Shown here one piece after another: positions 7,233 through 15,765 of a stretch of DNA of 64,000 nt; positions within the stretch are counted from its first letter, which is position 1; every line of letters begins with the position of its first letter. The stretch lies in assembly GCF_900119825.1 (NCBI RefSeq), contig NZ_FPKR01000011.1, positions 1-64,000 of the forward strand. Direction: 5' to 3'. The position numbers and the translations under genes are program-made. Under the pieces are notes generated by a model. It did not search any database. It had not been told where the DNA came from and was given only the letters and a program-made list of their open reading frames with translations. This DNA comes from Chitinimonas taiwanensis DSM 18899 (GTDB taxonomy: Bacteria > Pseudomonadota > Gammaproteobacteria > Burkholderiales > Chitinimonadaceae).

Positions 7233-7584
7233 GCTGAACACGACCCAAGCCCCCTTCATGCTGGCCACCGAGTTCATCAACGGTGATCCGCGTTCCTTTA
7301 TCCGCATCGAGGATGCGGCCTATCTGGCCGGCCAGGGTCTGGCCGGCGAGCTGATGGCCTGCATGCTGTTCTTCATGGAACGGCCAGGCGTGCCGGAGAA
7401 GGTTAGCCAGCGCGCCGGCCGGGCCATGCTGGCAGGCTTCCTGCAACCCTTGCTGCCCCTGGTGGAAACCTCCCTGGTCAGCCTGAACGCCAAAGAGCGC
7501 GCGCTGCTGTTGGAACGCCTGATGGCGTCCATCATGGCCGGTGCGCCGGCTGCCCTGGCTTTGCTGGATGAGGAGAGCCACTGA
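7225..7584 (+). CDS. hypothetical satellite protein, 119 aa
   Basis: Begins MSKLNTTQAPFML at 7225 with AAGGA upstream; an earlier in-frame start at 7177 would overlap the previous gene by 56 bases and is disfavoured. The protein is mainly helical, with a hydrophobic stretch (LAGELMACMLFFME) and a second (MLAGFLQPLLPLVE), but neither looks like a clear membrane span. Its TGA overlaps the ATG of the primase gene (TGATG), so it is coupled to replication. No family recognised. Confidence 0.75.
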   Translation: MSKLNTTQAPFMLATEFINGDPRSFIRIEDAAYLAGQGLAGELMACMLFFMERPGVPEKVSQRAGRAMLAGFLQPLLPLVETSLVSLNAKERALLLERLMASIMAGAPAALALLDEESH

Positions 7585-8669
7585 TGCGCACCCTGGACGC
7601 TGAGACCGTGCGCCACGCTGCACAGGGCCGCTGGCCCTTCATCCTGAGCGCGCTCGGCCTGCCGGCTGAGGCCTTCACCCATCACCGCAACCGGCCTTGC
7701 CCCTGCTGCGGGGGCACTGACCGTTTCCAGTGGATCGACAAGGACGCCGGCCGCTTCGTCTGCCGTGCCCTGGATAGCCAGGGCGGCGACGGCTTCGCCC
7801 TGGTGATGCACTGGCAGGGCGGTAACTTCGCCAGCGCCCTGGCGGCCGTGGCCGGGGTGCTCGGCCTCGCGGGCGGCCAGGCGCCTGCGTTGCCTGCTGC
7901 GCCCGTCCCCAGCAAACCCGATAGCCGCTACACGGCCAAGCAGCAGGCCATGAAGCTGGCCCGCCTGTGGGACGAGGCCCGGCCGCTCAGCCCGACCGAT
8001 GCCGCAGGCCGCTATCTGGCCAGCCGGGGCCTTCGTCTGGACGCCTTCCCCGCCTGTTTACGCCTGCACCCAGCCTTGCCCTACTGGTGCGAGGTCGCCG
8101 GCGAGCCGAAGGCGCTGGGGCAGTTCCCGGCCCTGCTGGCCCAGGTGATCGACCGTGAAGGCCAGCTGGCCGCGCTGCACCGTACCTACCTCAGCCCCGA
8201 GGGCCACAAGCTGGCCTTGTCGCACCCCGAAACCGGTGAAGCCTTACCGGCCCGCAAGCTGATGGTGCGCAGCGAGCGCGCCACCCAGGGGGCGGCCATC
8301 CCGCTGTATGCGCCCAGCGAAGGCCGCCTGGCCCTGGCCGAAGGGCTGGAAACCGCCCTGGCGGTCCAGCTCGGCAGCGGCCTGCCGGTGTGGGCCTGTG
8401 TCAGCGCAGCCGGCCTCGAGCGGGTCGTGCTGCCGGAGGGGGTGCGCGATGTGTTCATCTTCGCCGACCACGACCCGAGCGGCACCGGCGAGAAAGCCGC
8501 CGCCAAGCTGGCCAAGCGCCTGCAAGTGGCCGGCCTGCGTGTGCGTACCCGCAAGCCAGCCCAGGCCGGCACCGACTGGCTGGACGTCCTCAACGCCAGC
8601 CAGCGCAGCGCTGCCCGCAACCCCGAACCCACCACCCAGCCCACCACCCCACCGGAGGCCGCCCAATGA
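7584..8669 (+). CDS. P4-alpha-like primase (zinc finger + TOPRIM)
   Basis: A 361-residue DNA primase. Residues about 33-60 carry a Gp4/CHC2-type zinc site (PCPCCGGTDRF, then Cys60). A TOPRIM domain lies near 245-320, with Glu253 in LALAEGLE and the Asp295/Asp297 pair in FADHDPSGTG. This matches the N-terminal primase half of P4 alpha protein. The helicase half is a separate gene that starts in an ATGA overlap. Together they should replicate the excised satellite from the iteron cluster downstream. The C-terminal tail is Pro/Thr-rich. Confidence 0.9.
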   Translation: MRTLDAETVRHAAQGRWPFILSALGLPAEAFTHHRNRPCPCCGGTDRFQWIDKDAGRFVCRALDSQGGDGFALVMHWQGGNFASALAAVAGVLGLAGGQAPALPAAPVPSKPDSRYTAKQQAMKLARLWDEARPLSPTDAAGRYLASRGLRLDAFPACLRLHPALPYWCEVAGEPKALGQFPALLAQVIDREGQLAALHRTYLSPEGHKLALSHPETGEALPARKLMVRSERATQGAAIPLYAPSEGRLALAEGLETALAVQLGSGLPVWACVSAAGLERVVLPEGVRDVFIFADHDPSGTGEKAAAKLAKRLQVAGLRVRTRKPAQAGTDWLDVLNASQRSAARNPEPTTQPTTPPEAAQ

Positions 8670-10486
8670 GCCGCCAGGATGACGAAAAAATCCTCCAACA
8701 CGCCGCCAGCCTGCCACCCGACCCCATCGACCCCGGCCCCACGCTCGGCCCGCGCGTCGCGGTGACCGAACAGGGTGTGTGCTATGTCGGCACCAAGGTC
8801 GATGCGCAAACCGGCGCCGTGACCGAACTCCCGCCCATGTGGTTATGCGACAAGCTCGAGATCATTGGCCGGGGCACCGATGAAGGCGGTGAGCATTACC
8901 GCATCCTGTCCTGGCAAAGCCGCGGCAATCGCCACACCCAGATCAAGGCCATCCCGCTGAGCCAGATCGGCGAGCGGGCCAGCTGGGCCATGCTGCGCGC
9001 CCACGGCCTGGCCCTGGCCACCAACCGCCGCGCGCTCGAGCAGCTGGCCGCCTGGCTGCAAACCGGGGGCAGCGACACCATGCACCAGGTGACCGAGCGC
9101 GGTGGCTGGCTACATGGCGCCTACGTCCTGCCGAGTGGCGAGATCATCGGCACCCCGGATGTACCGCTGTTCTATCTGGGCGACCAAAGCCACGCCAACG
9201 CCTACAAGGTGAAAGGCAGCGTGGACGGCTGGCGCGATAGTGTGGCCGCCCTGGCCAGGGGCAACACCCGGCCCATGCTGGCCATCGGCGCCGCCCTGGC
9301 CGCCCCCTTGCTCGGCCTGGTCGGTCTCGAGTCGGGTGGCTTCCATCTGTATGGCCCGAGCGGCTGCGGCAAGACCACCTCGGCCAATGTGGGCGCCTCG
9401 GTGTGGGGCCTGCCGCGCGAACAGCTGCTGAATTGGGACGCCACCGCCATTGCCCTGGCCAATGCCGCCGCTGCCCGCAATGACGGCCTCATGCTGCTCG
9501 ATGAAATGGGCCAGGGCAGCCCGGAAGCGGTCAGCATGGCCGCCTACCGCCTCTTCAACGGCACCGGCAAGATGCAGGGCGCCAAGGAAGGCGGCAACCG
9601 CGACATGCTGCGCTGGCGGGTGCTGGTACTCAGCACCGGGGAAATCGACCTGGCCGCCTTTATGCAGGGCGGCGGGCGACGCACACGGGCCGGGCAGGAA
9701 GTCCGCCTGGCCAGCCTGCCCGCTGACGCCGGGCAAGGTCTGGGGGCCTTTGAGACCCTGCATGGCCACGAGAACAGCAATGCCCTGGCCAGGGCGCTGG
9801 ATGAAGCCGTACAGGCCGAACACGGCACTGCCGGCCGCGCCCTGGTGGCCCATGTGGCCGCCAACCGGCCCGCCCTGGCCAAGCGCCTGCAACTGGCCAG
9901 CCTCGCCCCCGACTACCTCGCGGGCCTGCATGCGGTGGAAGCCAGCGGCCAGGTGCGCCGCGTGGCGGCCCGCTTCGCCGTCACCGGGGAAGCGCTCGAG
10001 ATCGCCACCGAAGCCGGCTTGACCGGTTGGGCGGCCGGCGAAGGCCATGCGGCCATGCAGCGCTGCTTCCACGACTGGTTGAAGCGTTACGGCTTGGGCA
10101 ATCGGGAAGAAAGCCAGGTGATCGAACAGGCGGAAGCCTGGTTTGCCGCCAATGCCTTCGCGCGCTTCATCGACTGGCACGACGCAGGTAGCGACCGCGA
10201 ACCCCTCATGCCCAACTGCGCCGGCTACCGCCGCCGCACCGACACCGGGGTGTACTGGCTGGTGTTTCCGGGCGTGTTCTGCGACGAGCTGGCCGAGGGC
10301 TTCGACAAGACCATGGCCGCCAGCACCCTGGCCAAAGTAGACATGCTGCAAACGGGCAATGACGGCAAGTCCACCTCGGTGCACAAGACCCCCGACCTAC
10401 CCAGGCAGCCGAGGCGCTTTTACAAGTTCATCGCCATTGTGCGGAAGGACGAGACAGAAGCAGAAGCCACAGCAAGTGCGACATAA
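8666..10486 (+). CDS. DUF927 replicative helicase/ATPase
   Basis: A 606-residue DUF927 protein, the helicase partner of the upstream primase. Walker A GPSGCGKTT spans 230-238 and Walker B LLDE lies at about 277-280 in DGLMLLDEMGQ. The start at 8666 overlaps the primase stop (ATGA); the frame is open 92 codons further upstream, but that part is the shadow of the primase gene. In P4, one alpha protein primes, unwinds and binds the origin. Here those roles are split across two genes, as in many betaproteobacterial and pseudomonad satellites. The origin-like repeats begin directly after the stop codon. Confidence 0.88.
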   Translation: MSRQDDEKILQHAASLPPDPIDPGPTLGPRVAVTEQGVCYVGTKVDAQTGAVTELPPMWLCDKLEIIGRGTDEGGEHYRILSWQSRGNRHTQIKAIPLSQIGERASWAMLRAHGLALATNRRALEQLAAWLQTGGSDTMHQVTERGGWLHGAYVLPSGEIIGTPDVPLFYLGDQSHANAYKVKGSVDGWRDSVAALARGNTRPMLAIGAALAAPLLGLVGLESGGFHLYGPSGCGKTTSANVGASVWGLPREQLLNWDATAIALANAAAARNDGLMLLDEMGQGSPEAVSMAAYRLFNGTGKMQGAKEGGNRDMLRWRVLVLSTGEIDLAAFMQGGGRRTRAGQEVRLASLPADAGQGLGAFETLHGHENSNALARALDEAVQAEHGTAGRALVAHVAANRPALAKRLQLASLAPDYLAGLHAVEASGQVRRVAARFAVTGEALEIATEAGLTGWAAGEGHAAMQRCFHDWLKRYGLGNREESQVIEQAEAWFAANAFARFIDWHDAGSDREPLMPNCAGYRRRTDTGVYWLVFPGVFCDELAEGFDKTMAASTLAKVDMLQTGNDGKSTSVHKTPDLPRQPRRFYKFIAIVRKDETEAEATASAT

Positions 10487-10492
10487 AAAGAA

Positions 10493-10735
10493 GGTGTTAC
10501 CGGTGTAACGGTGTAACCAAGAAAAAGAAGGCTGCTAAGACAAGGGCTTACAGCAGGAAAGCAGTTACACCCCCGTTACGCTACAGGGAAAAGCGGGGTA
10601 ACCAAGGGCCCATTTGCCCGCCTGGTTACCTCGTTTGGTAACACCCAGGCCGCCAGGGGAATCCTTGGTGTTACCGCTGAAAGCCTTGACTGGTGCGGGT
10701 TTGCGGGCTTGGTTACACCGTTACACGGGTTACAC
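10493..10735. repeat. iteron cluster, probable satellite replication origin
   Basis: GGTGTAAC and its reverse complement GTTACACC, with close variants, recur about ten times in 243 bp. A compact group is at 10493-10518, with singles at 10563, 10596, 10624, 10637-10645 and 10667-10675. A second compact group is at 10711-10735. Both orientations occur and spacing is irregular. P4 carries its cis replication region with iterons recognised by alpha just after the alpha gene; position and structure match. No gene lies between 10487 and 10838. Confidence 0.65.
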
Positions 10736-10838
10736 GCTGAAAATGTGTGTATATAGGAGGCAAGTGGAAAAACTGCCCTGTGCCTCGATCCTCGCCGCCC
10801 GGTTATGCTCTGACTTCCACAGCTAACGACCGTGCGCC

Positions 10839-11300
10839 ATGACCCCGTCAGTCCCCATTCCAACCGACAACATCTACAAGTTCGCCTGCTTGTTCGGCCT
10901 GGCTTTGATCGTGTCAGGGATATTTGCCTTCGTATCGACCTACACCGCTTCTCTGGATCGCAAGGTGAAGTACTCGCAGGTGGTCTTGGAGCTTCAAGCA
11001 AAGCCCACCAAGACAAAGGCGGAAGAACGACTGATTTCCTTGAATGAGCGGCTGATTGAGGTCACAAGGAAGAACGAGAACTCAGCAAACAGCACAGTCG
11101 GCTTTGTAATTGGCTTGGGCTTAGTGCTGAGTGGTTTCGGGGCTACGAGATGGTATGTCGTCATCCAGCGACGGGACGACCGGCTTGCGGCATTGCAGCT
11201 GGAGAAGCTAGAGGCCGAGATCGCCAAGCTCCGTTCGGAGACCAAGCCCCCAATTGCTCCCGTTGGAAATGGCGCCTCGGTTCCTCCTGCTGACAGCTAG
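10839..11300 (+). CDS. two-span inner-membrane protein of the satellite
   Basis: A 153-residue protein with hydrophobic spans at about 14-33 (FACLFGLALIVSGIFAFV) and 87-108 (VGFVIGLGLVLSGFGATRWY). Between them is a charged helical loop, and a coiled-coil tail (LAALQLEKLEAEIAKLRSE) ends the protein. I recognise no family. It sits alone between the origin and the putative right end, a slot where satellites carry accessory or superinfection genes. The start has only a weak binding site, so an alternative start is possible. Confidence 0.65.
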   Translation: MTPSVPIPTDNIYKFACLFGLALIVSGIFAFVSTYTASLDRKVKYSQVVLELQAKPTKTKAEERLISLNERLIEVTRKNENSANSTVGFVIGLGLVLSGFGATRWYVVIQRRDDRLAALQLEKLEAEIAKLRSETKPPIAPVGNGASVPPADS

Positions 11301-11331
11301 TCAGATGCAAAAAAGGCACAGGCTTTGAAGG

Positions 11332-11355
11332 TGTGTACCAAATTGTGTACCAAAT
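11332..11355 (+). repeat. tandem 12-bp repeat, possible integrase arm sites
   Basis: TGTGTACCAAAT is present twice, perfectly, back to back. Short tandem sites like this bind the arm domain of tyrosine recombinases near attachment sites. Its position after the last satellite gene suggests proximity to the right end of the element. The left attachment site lies outside the window, so the core cannot be matched. Confidence 0.45.
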
Positions 11356-11458
11356 GAAAAATCACGCTCATGAAAAGCCATATTAAACATATAGTTAGAA
11401 GTTTTGTTCGATAGAGGCAGTCGCACCAGTACAGCGCTTTGACCCGTTCAGAGCAAAG

Positions 11459-11495
11459 AAAAAACCCGCAATGCTTATGGCTTTGCGGGTTTTTT
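11459..11495. terminator. bidirectional terminator at the element edge
   Basis: AACCCGCAA pairs with TTGCGGGTT, flanked by A- and T-runs on the two sides, so it can act in both directions. It would end transcription from the satellite on the plus strand and may mark the border of the element. Confidence 0.75.
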
Positions 11496-11496
11496 C

Positions 11497-11872
11497 TTAT
11501 CTGCGCCTACCACGATGGGGCGCATCAAAGTCATTGATGCCTGAAAGCAAGGCACGTCGAGGCCAGCGCAAGGACGTCGAAACGTCGCTAGGCCCCTGCT
11601 GTTTAGAGCGAGTGCTCCCATAACCGTACGCTCGGTGCCGGCAGACTGGCAAGTTAGGGCGATATGTTAGCTCTTGAATAGAGTTACTTAAGGTGCCATG
11701 TCGGGCAGAGGTTATGCTTGAGAGCAAGTGGAGCAATGTCCTAAGGGGCGTCGACGTACAGCGACAACCAATCGCCCAAGTGGGTAACGCTAATGCTGAG
11801 ATGCTTAACGAGTCCGCTCTGAGGTTGTTTTCTTTGAATGGGTTTAACCCAGTCAATCACATCACTTCACTT
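11497..11872. other. intergenic region between satellite end and Septu
   Basis: No supported gene. Frames on both strands (11497-11856 minus, 11693-11941 plus) lack ribosome binding sites, and the plus frame overlaps the ptuB end. The attachment site may lie here. Confidence 0.4.
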
Positions 11873-12589
11873 CTATTGGGAGCGTATTCGCCTAGCGCGG
11901 GCTTCTTCGTTGTCGGCATATTTAAGTGCCACTTGCGCTAATACAACGCAAAATGGCTCCAATTGACCATTTGAGTCGGGCTGCAAAACTTCCCTGGCGA
12001 ATCGCCGCGCTTCAGCTGCGCTTTTTAGTTTTTTAGATTTTCGCGTAGTGCTTCGCTGGATGGTTAATCCGTGTGCTTCTATAGCAGTCCGTCTTAATTC
12101 TACCAATTGCTTGTGGCACAACTGCAGAATATTTATGGTGCCGAGTGCCGCCACGTCATGATCACTGGCTGATACCTCGCCCTTGCTGTTGTATAAGAAT
12201 CTATTGTTGGTGCTGGCTTCATGAGGTGAGATGAAATTCTCGTTCAGGCTGATGCCCTGGCCTCCTTTGATAGGCGCCCCATAACCCGACGATTTGTCGC
12301 CGCCATCTTTAGGAAAACAGGCTGCCATGTTGGCATAGTCCAAATCTAGTTCCGGGTTCGTATTCTGGGGGCGAATGTGCTCGATATGGCAATCTGTAAT
12401 GGATCGAATGCGACGCAACGTATAGGCACACAGGTGGCCTTGCTCATTGAGAAGCGCAGCTCTTACCTGATTTCTCACATCGCTCGGCAAGTTGCTGTAA
12501 TTCAAATTTTGTGGCGATTGTTGGTTGCTACTTTTCCAATCTCGCAACGCCTGAGGCTCTGCTTTCTTGACAACATGCCTCATGCTCAT
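11873..12589 (-). CDS. ptuB: PtuB-like HNH nuclease (Septu)
   Basis: A 238-residue HNH endonuclease resembling PtuB and the TIGR02646 group. The core is visible as HLCAYTLRRI (Cys54), CHIEHIRPQ (67-75) and ACFPKDGGDKSSGYGAPIKG, which supply the His and Asn/Asp of the beta-beta-alpha metal site. Its ATG overlaps the stop of the upstream ATPase gene (TAATG), so the two are made together. In Septu, the ATPase assembles with PtuB, which degrades DNA when phage infection is sensed. GC content is lower than in chromosomal genes, consistent with transfer. Confidence 0.8.
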   Translation of the reverse strand: MSMRHVVKKAEPQALRDWKSSNQQSPQNLNYSNLPSDVRNQVRAALLNEQGHLCAYTLRRIRSITDCHIEHIRPQNTNPELDLDYANMAACFPKDGGDKSSGYGAPIKGGQGISLNENFISPHEASTNNRFLYNSKGEVSASDHDVAALGTINILQLCHKQLVELRRTAIEAHGLTIQRSTTRKSKKLKSAAEARRFAREVLQPDSNGQLEPFCVVLAQVALKYADNEEARARRIRSQ

Positions 12590-13920
12590 TACTCCGCCGT
12601 CTTACGATCAAAGCGCGTATAGCGACCGATTAGTGCTTCTGCCTCCACCAAATCGGGATGGTCGCCTATTAAGTGCCGGAGATCGTTTAGTTTGCTTTTG
12701 GCCGAGTCGAACTGATTGCTCTCTATCTCCTCGAAAATGTCATCCAGTTTTGAGGCGATCTCTGGATCGCGGTCATCACTACCCATGACATGACGCAATA
12801 TCCAGTTGGAGTCCAAACCAAAGCTTTGACTTGGATGTACTTCCTCCTTGCCTAGAAGAATTATTTCATCAGCCCTGGCTTGTCCTATTAACTGAGGCGA
12901 ATGCGTTGTACAGATGAACTGGATTTTTGGAAACGCGCGCCGTAAGTCTGTGATAACCCTTCGTTGCCATCGAGGGTGTAAGTGTTGGTCTAGTTCATCA
13001 ATTAGCACGACACCTGGTGTTTCGCTAATTGCAAGCTCATTGAAATGCGGATTAAGCGATACCGCTTTAAACGCAATATCTCCAATGATCGCGATCATGG
13101 TGCGATATCCATCGCTTAGGTCTGACATTGGAATAATACGACCATCGTCAAAATCACACATTAGCGTTTCCTGCCGGATGCTGTAGCGAACACGCTTAAC
13201 ATGCTCGGGCAAGCATTTGTTAATAGCCGAAAGAACGGTTCTAAGGTAGGGTGACTGATCTTCTTCATCAAGCTCTACCCGTCGCTCATATGCCATCCAG
13301 CGCATAAGTGATTTCAGGTCGGTTCGATTGTCTACGCTATATCGATATCCGAGGAATCTGTCACTAAACCAATCCGCATCACCATTGGCAGCATCCTCTC
13401 TGTCAAAATCCTGCGGAGTTGTGCGTGAGGGCTCTCGATCAGAGTCCGGTGGTAGCGCCCATAGGCGATTGGCGCCGTAATACGAAATAAGAGGCAGGAT
13501 CACCTCTTTGCCCTCGTTTGCATCTTTGCCACACATTTCCGCCAGTTCACGAATGCGCGCTGCGTTCCTGTAAGTGGTCCGAGATCGATAGTCGCGTGAG
13601 CCCAATTCTCGGGACCAATGAACATTAGATTTGTTGGCTACTTCCCCCCAAGCCTCAACTTTGACAGGAGCGAAGTCGCGCAGTACAAAACGCTTACCAA
13701 TAAACTGGGTCTCGCGGCGAATGTCGCGCTTCTGAATGTGCCGTGAATCATAACCCCTGATCCCAAGTAACCAGCTCCCAATGGCAACCGCCAGAGCTTC
13801 TAGTAATGAAGTTTTGCCAGCCCCATTCTCGCCAATAACTAAATTAAAATTTGCGTGAAATTTGAAATCGACTTTCTCGTATTTTCTGAAATTTTCGATG
13901 TGTAGTCGATCGATTCGCAT
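12589..13920 (-). CDS. ptuA: PtuA-like ATPase (Septu)
   Basis: A 443-residue ABC/SMC-type ATPase. Motifs are Walker A GENGAGKT (30-37), signature LSDGYRT (268-274), Walker B VVLIDELDQHLHP (304-316) and H-loop TTHSP (338-342). Unlike the OLD-like protein at 2270, no TOPRIM follows. With the coupled HNH gene downstream this is the two-gene Septu arrangement. Retrons also use PtuA/PtuB effectors, but I see no reverse transcriptase nearby. Length is slightly short for PtuA but within the range of related ATPases. Confidence 0.8.
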   Translation of the reverse strand: MRIDRLHIENFRKYEKVDFKFHANFNLVIGENGAGKTSLLEALAVAIGSWLLGIRGYDSRHIQKRDIRRETQFIGKRFVLRDFAPVKVEAWGEVANKSNVHWSRELGSRDYRSRTTYRNAARIRELAEMCGKDANEGKEVILPLISYYGANRLWALPPDSDREPSRTTPQDFDREDAANGDADWFSDRFLGYRYSVDNRTDLKSLMRWMAYERRVELDEEDQSPYLRTVLSAINKCLPEHVKRVRYSIRQETLMCDFDDGRIIPMSDLSDGYRTMIAIIGDIAFKAVSLNPHFNELAISETPGVVLIDELDQHLHPRWQRRVITDLRRAFPKIQFICTTHSPQLIGQARADEIILLGKEEVHPSQSFGLDSNWILRHVMGSDDRDPEIASKLDDIFEEIESNQFDSAKSKLNDLRHLIGDHPDLVEAEALIGRYTRFDRKTAE

Positions 13921-14353
13921 GATTTATCTCGATGGGCTTAATATTTGGTTATTGATGGGTGCTTAGCCGAGGTTACGGGCTCTTGCGAAAATAAATTCTT
14001 GTGTGTCCAAATTGGTGGGTGATTTTACCTGGCCTGGGCAGTGCATTGCTGATCGTTAAGTTCTTCAATAAATTAAATCCTAATTCGACCATAAGTGAGC
14101 AGACGTTGTGTGGCTATGTGCTAATCAAAATGGAGAGATCCGTTCTTAACTACTGAGCTTTGTCCAAGGCCTGTATGGAGAATAAATATGCACTTGCACG
14201 TATTGCAACGTATCACTGTGCGAGGATGCTATCACTACTCAGCACCGCATATCGATATGCGCGAGTTTCTCTCTGCTCCTTGCCGCCCACGCCCCGCCTA
14301 GGTACTGTCCGCCCCTGCGCCTAAGCGGGTAGGGCGCCAGCAACGGGGGATGG
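13921..14353. other. intergenic region upstream of ptuA
   Basis: AT-rich DNA that should carry the ptuA promoter on the minus strand, though no clear boxes were found. On the plus strand it contains only a 37-codon frame, listed separately. Composition rises sharply in GC after about 14,270, which may mark the end of horizontally acquired DNA. Confidence 0.4.
14188..14301 (+). CDS. possible 37-aa ORF
   Basis: ATG at 14188 follows GGAGA at good spacing and opens a frame beginning MHLHVLQRITVRGCYHYSAP, ending at TAG 14299-14301. Nothing identifies it, and it may be a gene remnant. Confidence 0.25.
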   Translation: MHLHVLQRITVRGCYHYSAPHIDMREFLSAPCRPRPA

Positions 14354-15139
14354 ATGACGGTTGACGCGTATGAGCGCTTGCGGGCGAATGGGTTTGCGCT
14401 GGCGGGTGGACTGGGGGATTTGCAGCGGCGCGCCTGCGTCTACCATCACCTGTATGCCGATTCGGGCCAGCGCAATGTCTTCCCGCTGATTGCGGCGCAT
14501 GGGGCGCTGTGGGCGAGCGGTTACTTCAAGCAGGGCATGCTGGCTGGGCGGTTGCTGTCGCTGCCCTATCTGTTCTGGTCGGCCCGGCGGCGGGCCATGC
14601 TGGCCGCGCTGGATGATTTTGCCGATCAGTTCCGCGCCATCAACCGCCGTGTGTGTGCCGAGTCGTATGCGCTGTACCACTACACGCGCGATTTGGGCGC
14701 CACCGACTTTATCGTGGGCCTGATCGGCGCCGAGTTTGCCACGCTGCTGTGCGAGTGCCACGCGGCGCGCCGCCTTGACAAGCCGTTTGGTGCCGAGCAG
14801 CGCGCGGCGCTGTTTGCGGCCTTCTTCCACTGGGAGCAGGAAAACATCGTGGCGCCGGCCGTGCTGGCGGCATATGCAGGCTTTCACTGGGCGGCGATCA
14901 AGCGCCTGGCGCTGCGGCCGCGTGTACGCTTTGCCTACTTCGGCGCGGGCTACAGCCTGCCGTTTGCCGATTTTTCCAGCCAGCAGGAACGCACGCAGCG
15001 TGGTCTGCAGGCCTACCAGCGTGCCGAGGCCGTGGGGCTGGCGCAGGTCGAGCAGGCACTCGCGCACTACCGGCTGATGCCGGCGGCCTTCCACGCCAAC
15101 CCGCGAGCCTATTTCCGTACGCTGGCCTTGGCAGCCTAG
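14354..15139 (+). CDS. hypothetical protein, 261 aa
   Basis: An Ala-, Arg- and aromatic-rich, mostly helical protein that I do not recognise. It lacks a signal peptide and clear membrane spans. Conserved-looking features include YHHLYADSGQRNVFPLI near 30-46, a long helical middle, and HWEQENIVAPAVLAAY near 158-173. Base composition and codon use are those of the host chromosome, so it lies outside the acquired DNA. The GNAT gene follows after 45 bp and may be co-transcribed. Confidence 0.75.
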   Translation: MTVDAYERLRANGFALAGGLGDLQRRACVYHHLYADSGQRNVFPLIAAHGALWASGYFKQGMLAGRLLSLPYLFWSARRRAMLAALDDFADQFRAINRRVCAESYALYHYTRDLGATDFIVGLIGAEFATLLCECHAARRLDKPFGAEQRAALFAAFFHWEQENIVAPAVLAAYAGFHWAAIKRLALRPRVRFAYFGAGYSLPFADFSSQQERTQRGLQAYQRAEAVGLAQVEQALAHYRLMPAAFHANPRAYFRTLALAA

Positions 15140-15184
15140 CGCGGTCTACCGCCGCCGTAAGTCGGCAGAGAAGGGATGGAAGCT

Positions 15185-15709
15185 ATGCAGACTATTCACC
15201 TGTCGGCCCCGAGTCTGGTCGATGCCGAGGCGCTGCTGGCCTTCGAGCTGGCGAACCGGGCTTTCTTCGAAACCCATATCAATGCGCGGCCCGCGCACTA
15301 CTACAGCCTGGACGGTGTGCGCGCGGCGATTGCGCAGGCGCAGCAGGAGGCGGCAGCCGACCAGGCCTACCAGCACCTGGTGCGCGATGAGGCCGGCACC
15401 CTGGTCGGCCGGGTGAATCTGAGCCGGGTGCGCCGTGCGCATTATCATTCTGCCGAGCTCGGTTACCGAATTGCGCAGTCGGCCTGCGGCCAGGGCTATG
15501 CGAGTGCGGCGGTGCGCCTGGCCCTGGCGCGCGCGTTTGGCGAGCTGCAGCTGCTGCGCGTGGAGGCGATAGCCCGGCCCGGCAATATCGGCTCGCTACG
15601 CGTGCTGGCCCATAATGGCTTTCGCCTGTTTGGCCGCTCCAGCCGCAGCTTTCAGCTGCATGGCGAGTGGCACGATCTCGAACATTACGAACGCCACGCA
15701 GAGGACTAA
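15185..15709 (+). CDS. GNAT acetyltransferase, RimJ/RimL type
   Basis: A 174-residue N-acetyltransferase of the RimJ/RimL subgroup, which use acetyl-CoA to acetylate protein N-termini or small amines. The order is typical: FELANRAFFETHI in the N-terminal helix, GRVNLSRV, GYRIAQSACGQGYASAAVRLAL (the acetyl-CoA P-loop region), LLRVEAIARPGNIGSLRVLAHNGF, then the C-terminal strand. The start at 15185 has AAGGGA/GGA upstream; the ATG at 15176 lies on top of that binding site. Substrate unknown. Confidence 0.85.
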   Translation: MQTIHLSAPSLVDAEALLAFELANRAFFETHINARPAHYYSLDGVRAAIAQAQQEAAADQAYQHLVRDEAGTLVGRVNLSRVRRAHYHSAELGYRIAQSACGQGYASAAVRLALARAFGELQLLRVEAIARPGNIGSLRVLAHNGFRLFGRSSRSFQLHGEWHDLEHYERHAED

Positions 15710-15765
15710 GTCTGCTGCGTGGCCGGTCCACATCCCATCGATTTTTCTGAGAGTAAGGAAGCTGT

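Noticed and set aside
10493-10735. CRISPR array
   Set aside because: The repeats are 8-9 bp, occur in both orientations with irregular spacing, and no cas genes are present; iterons fit better.
11497-11941. ORFs between the satellite end and ptuB (119 aa minus, 82 aa plus)
   Set aside because: Neither has a binding site or recognisable composition, and the plus frame overlaps the ptuB end.
11873-14353. Retron (PtuA/PtuB are used as retron effectors)
   Set aside because: No reverse transcriptase frame or msr-msd-like structure is visible on either side within the window.
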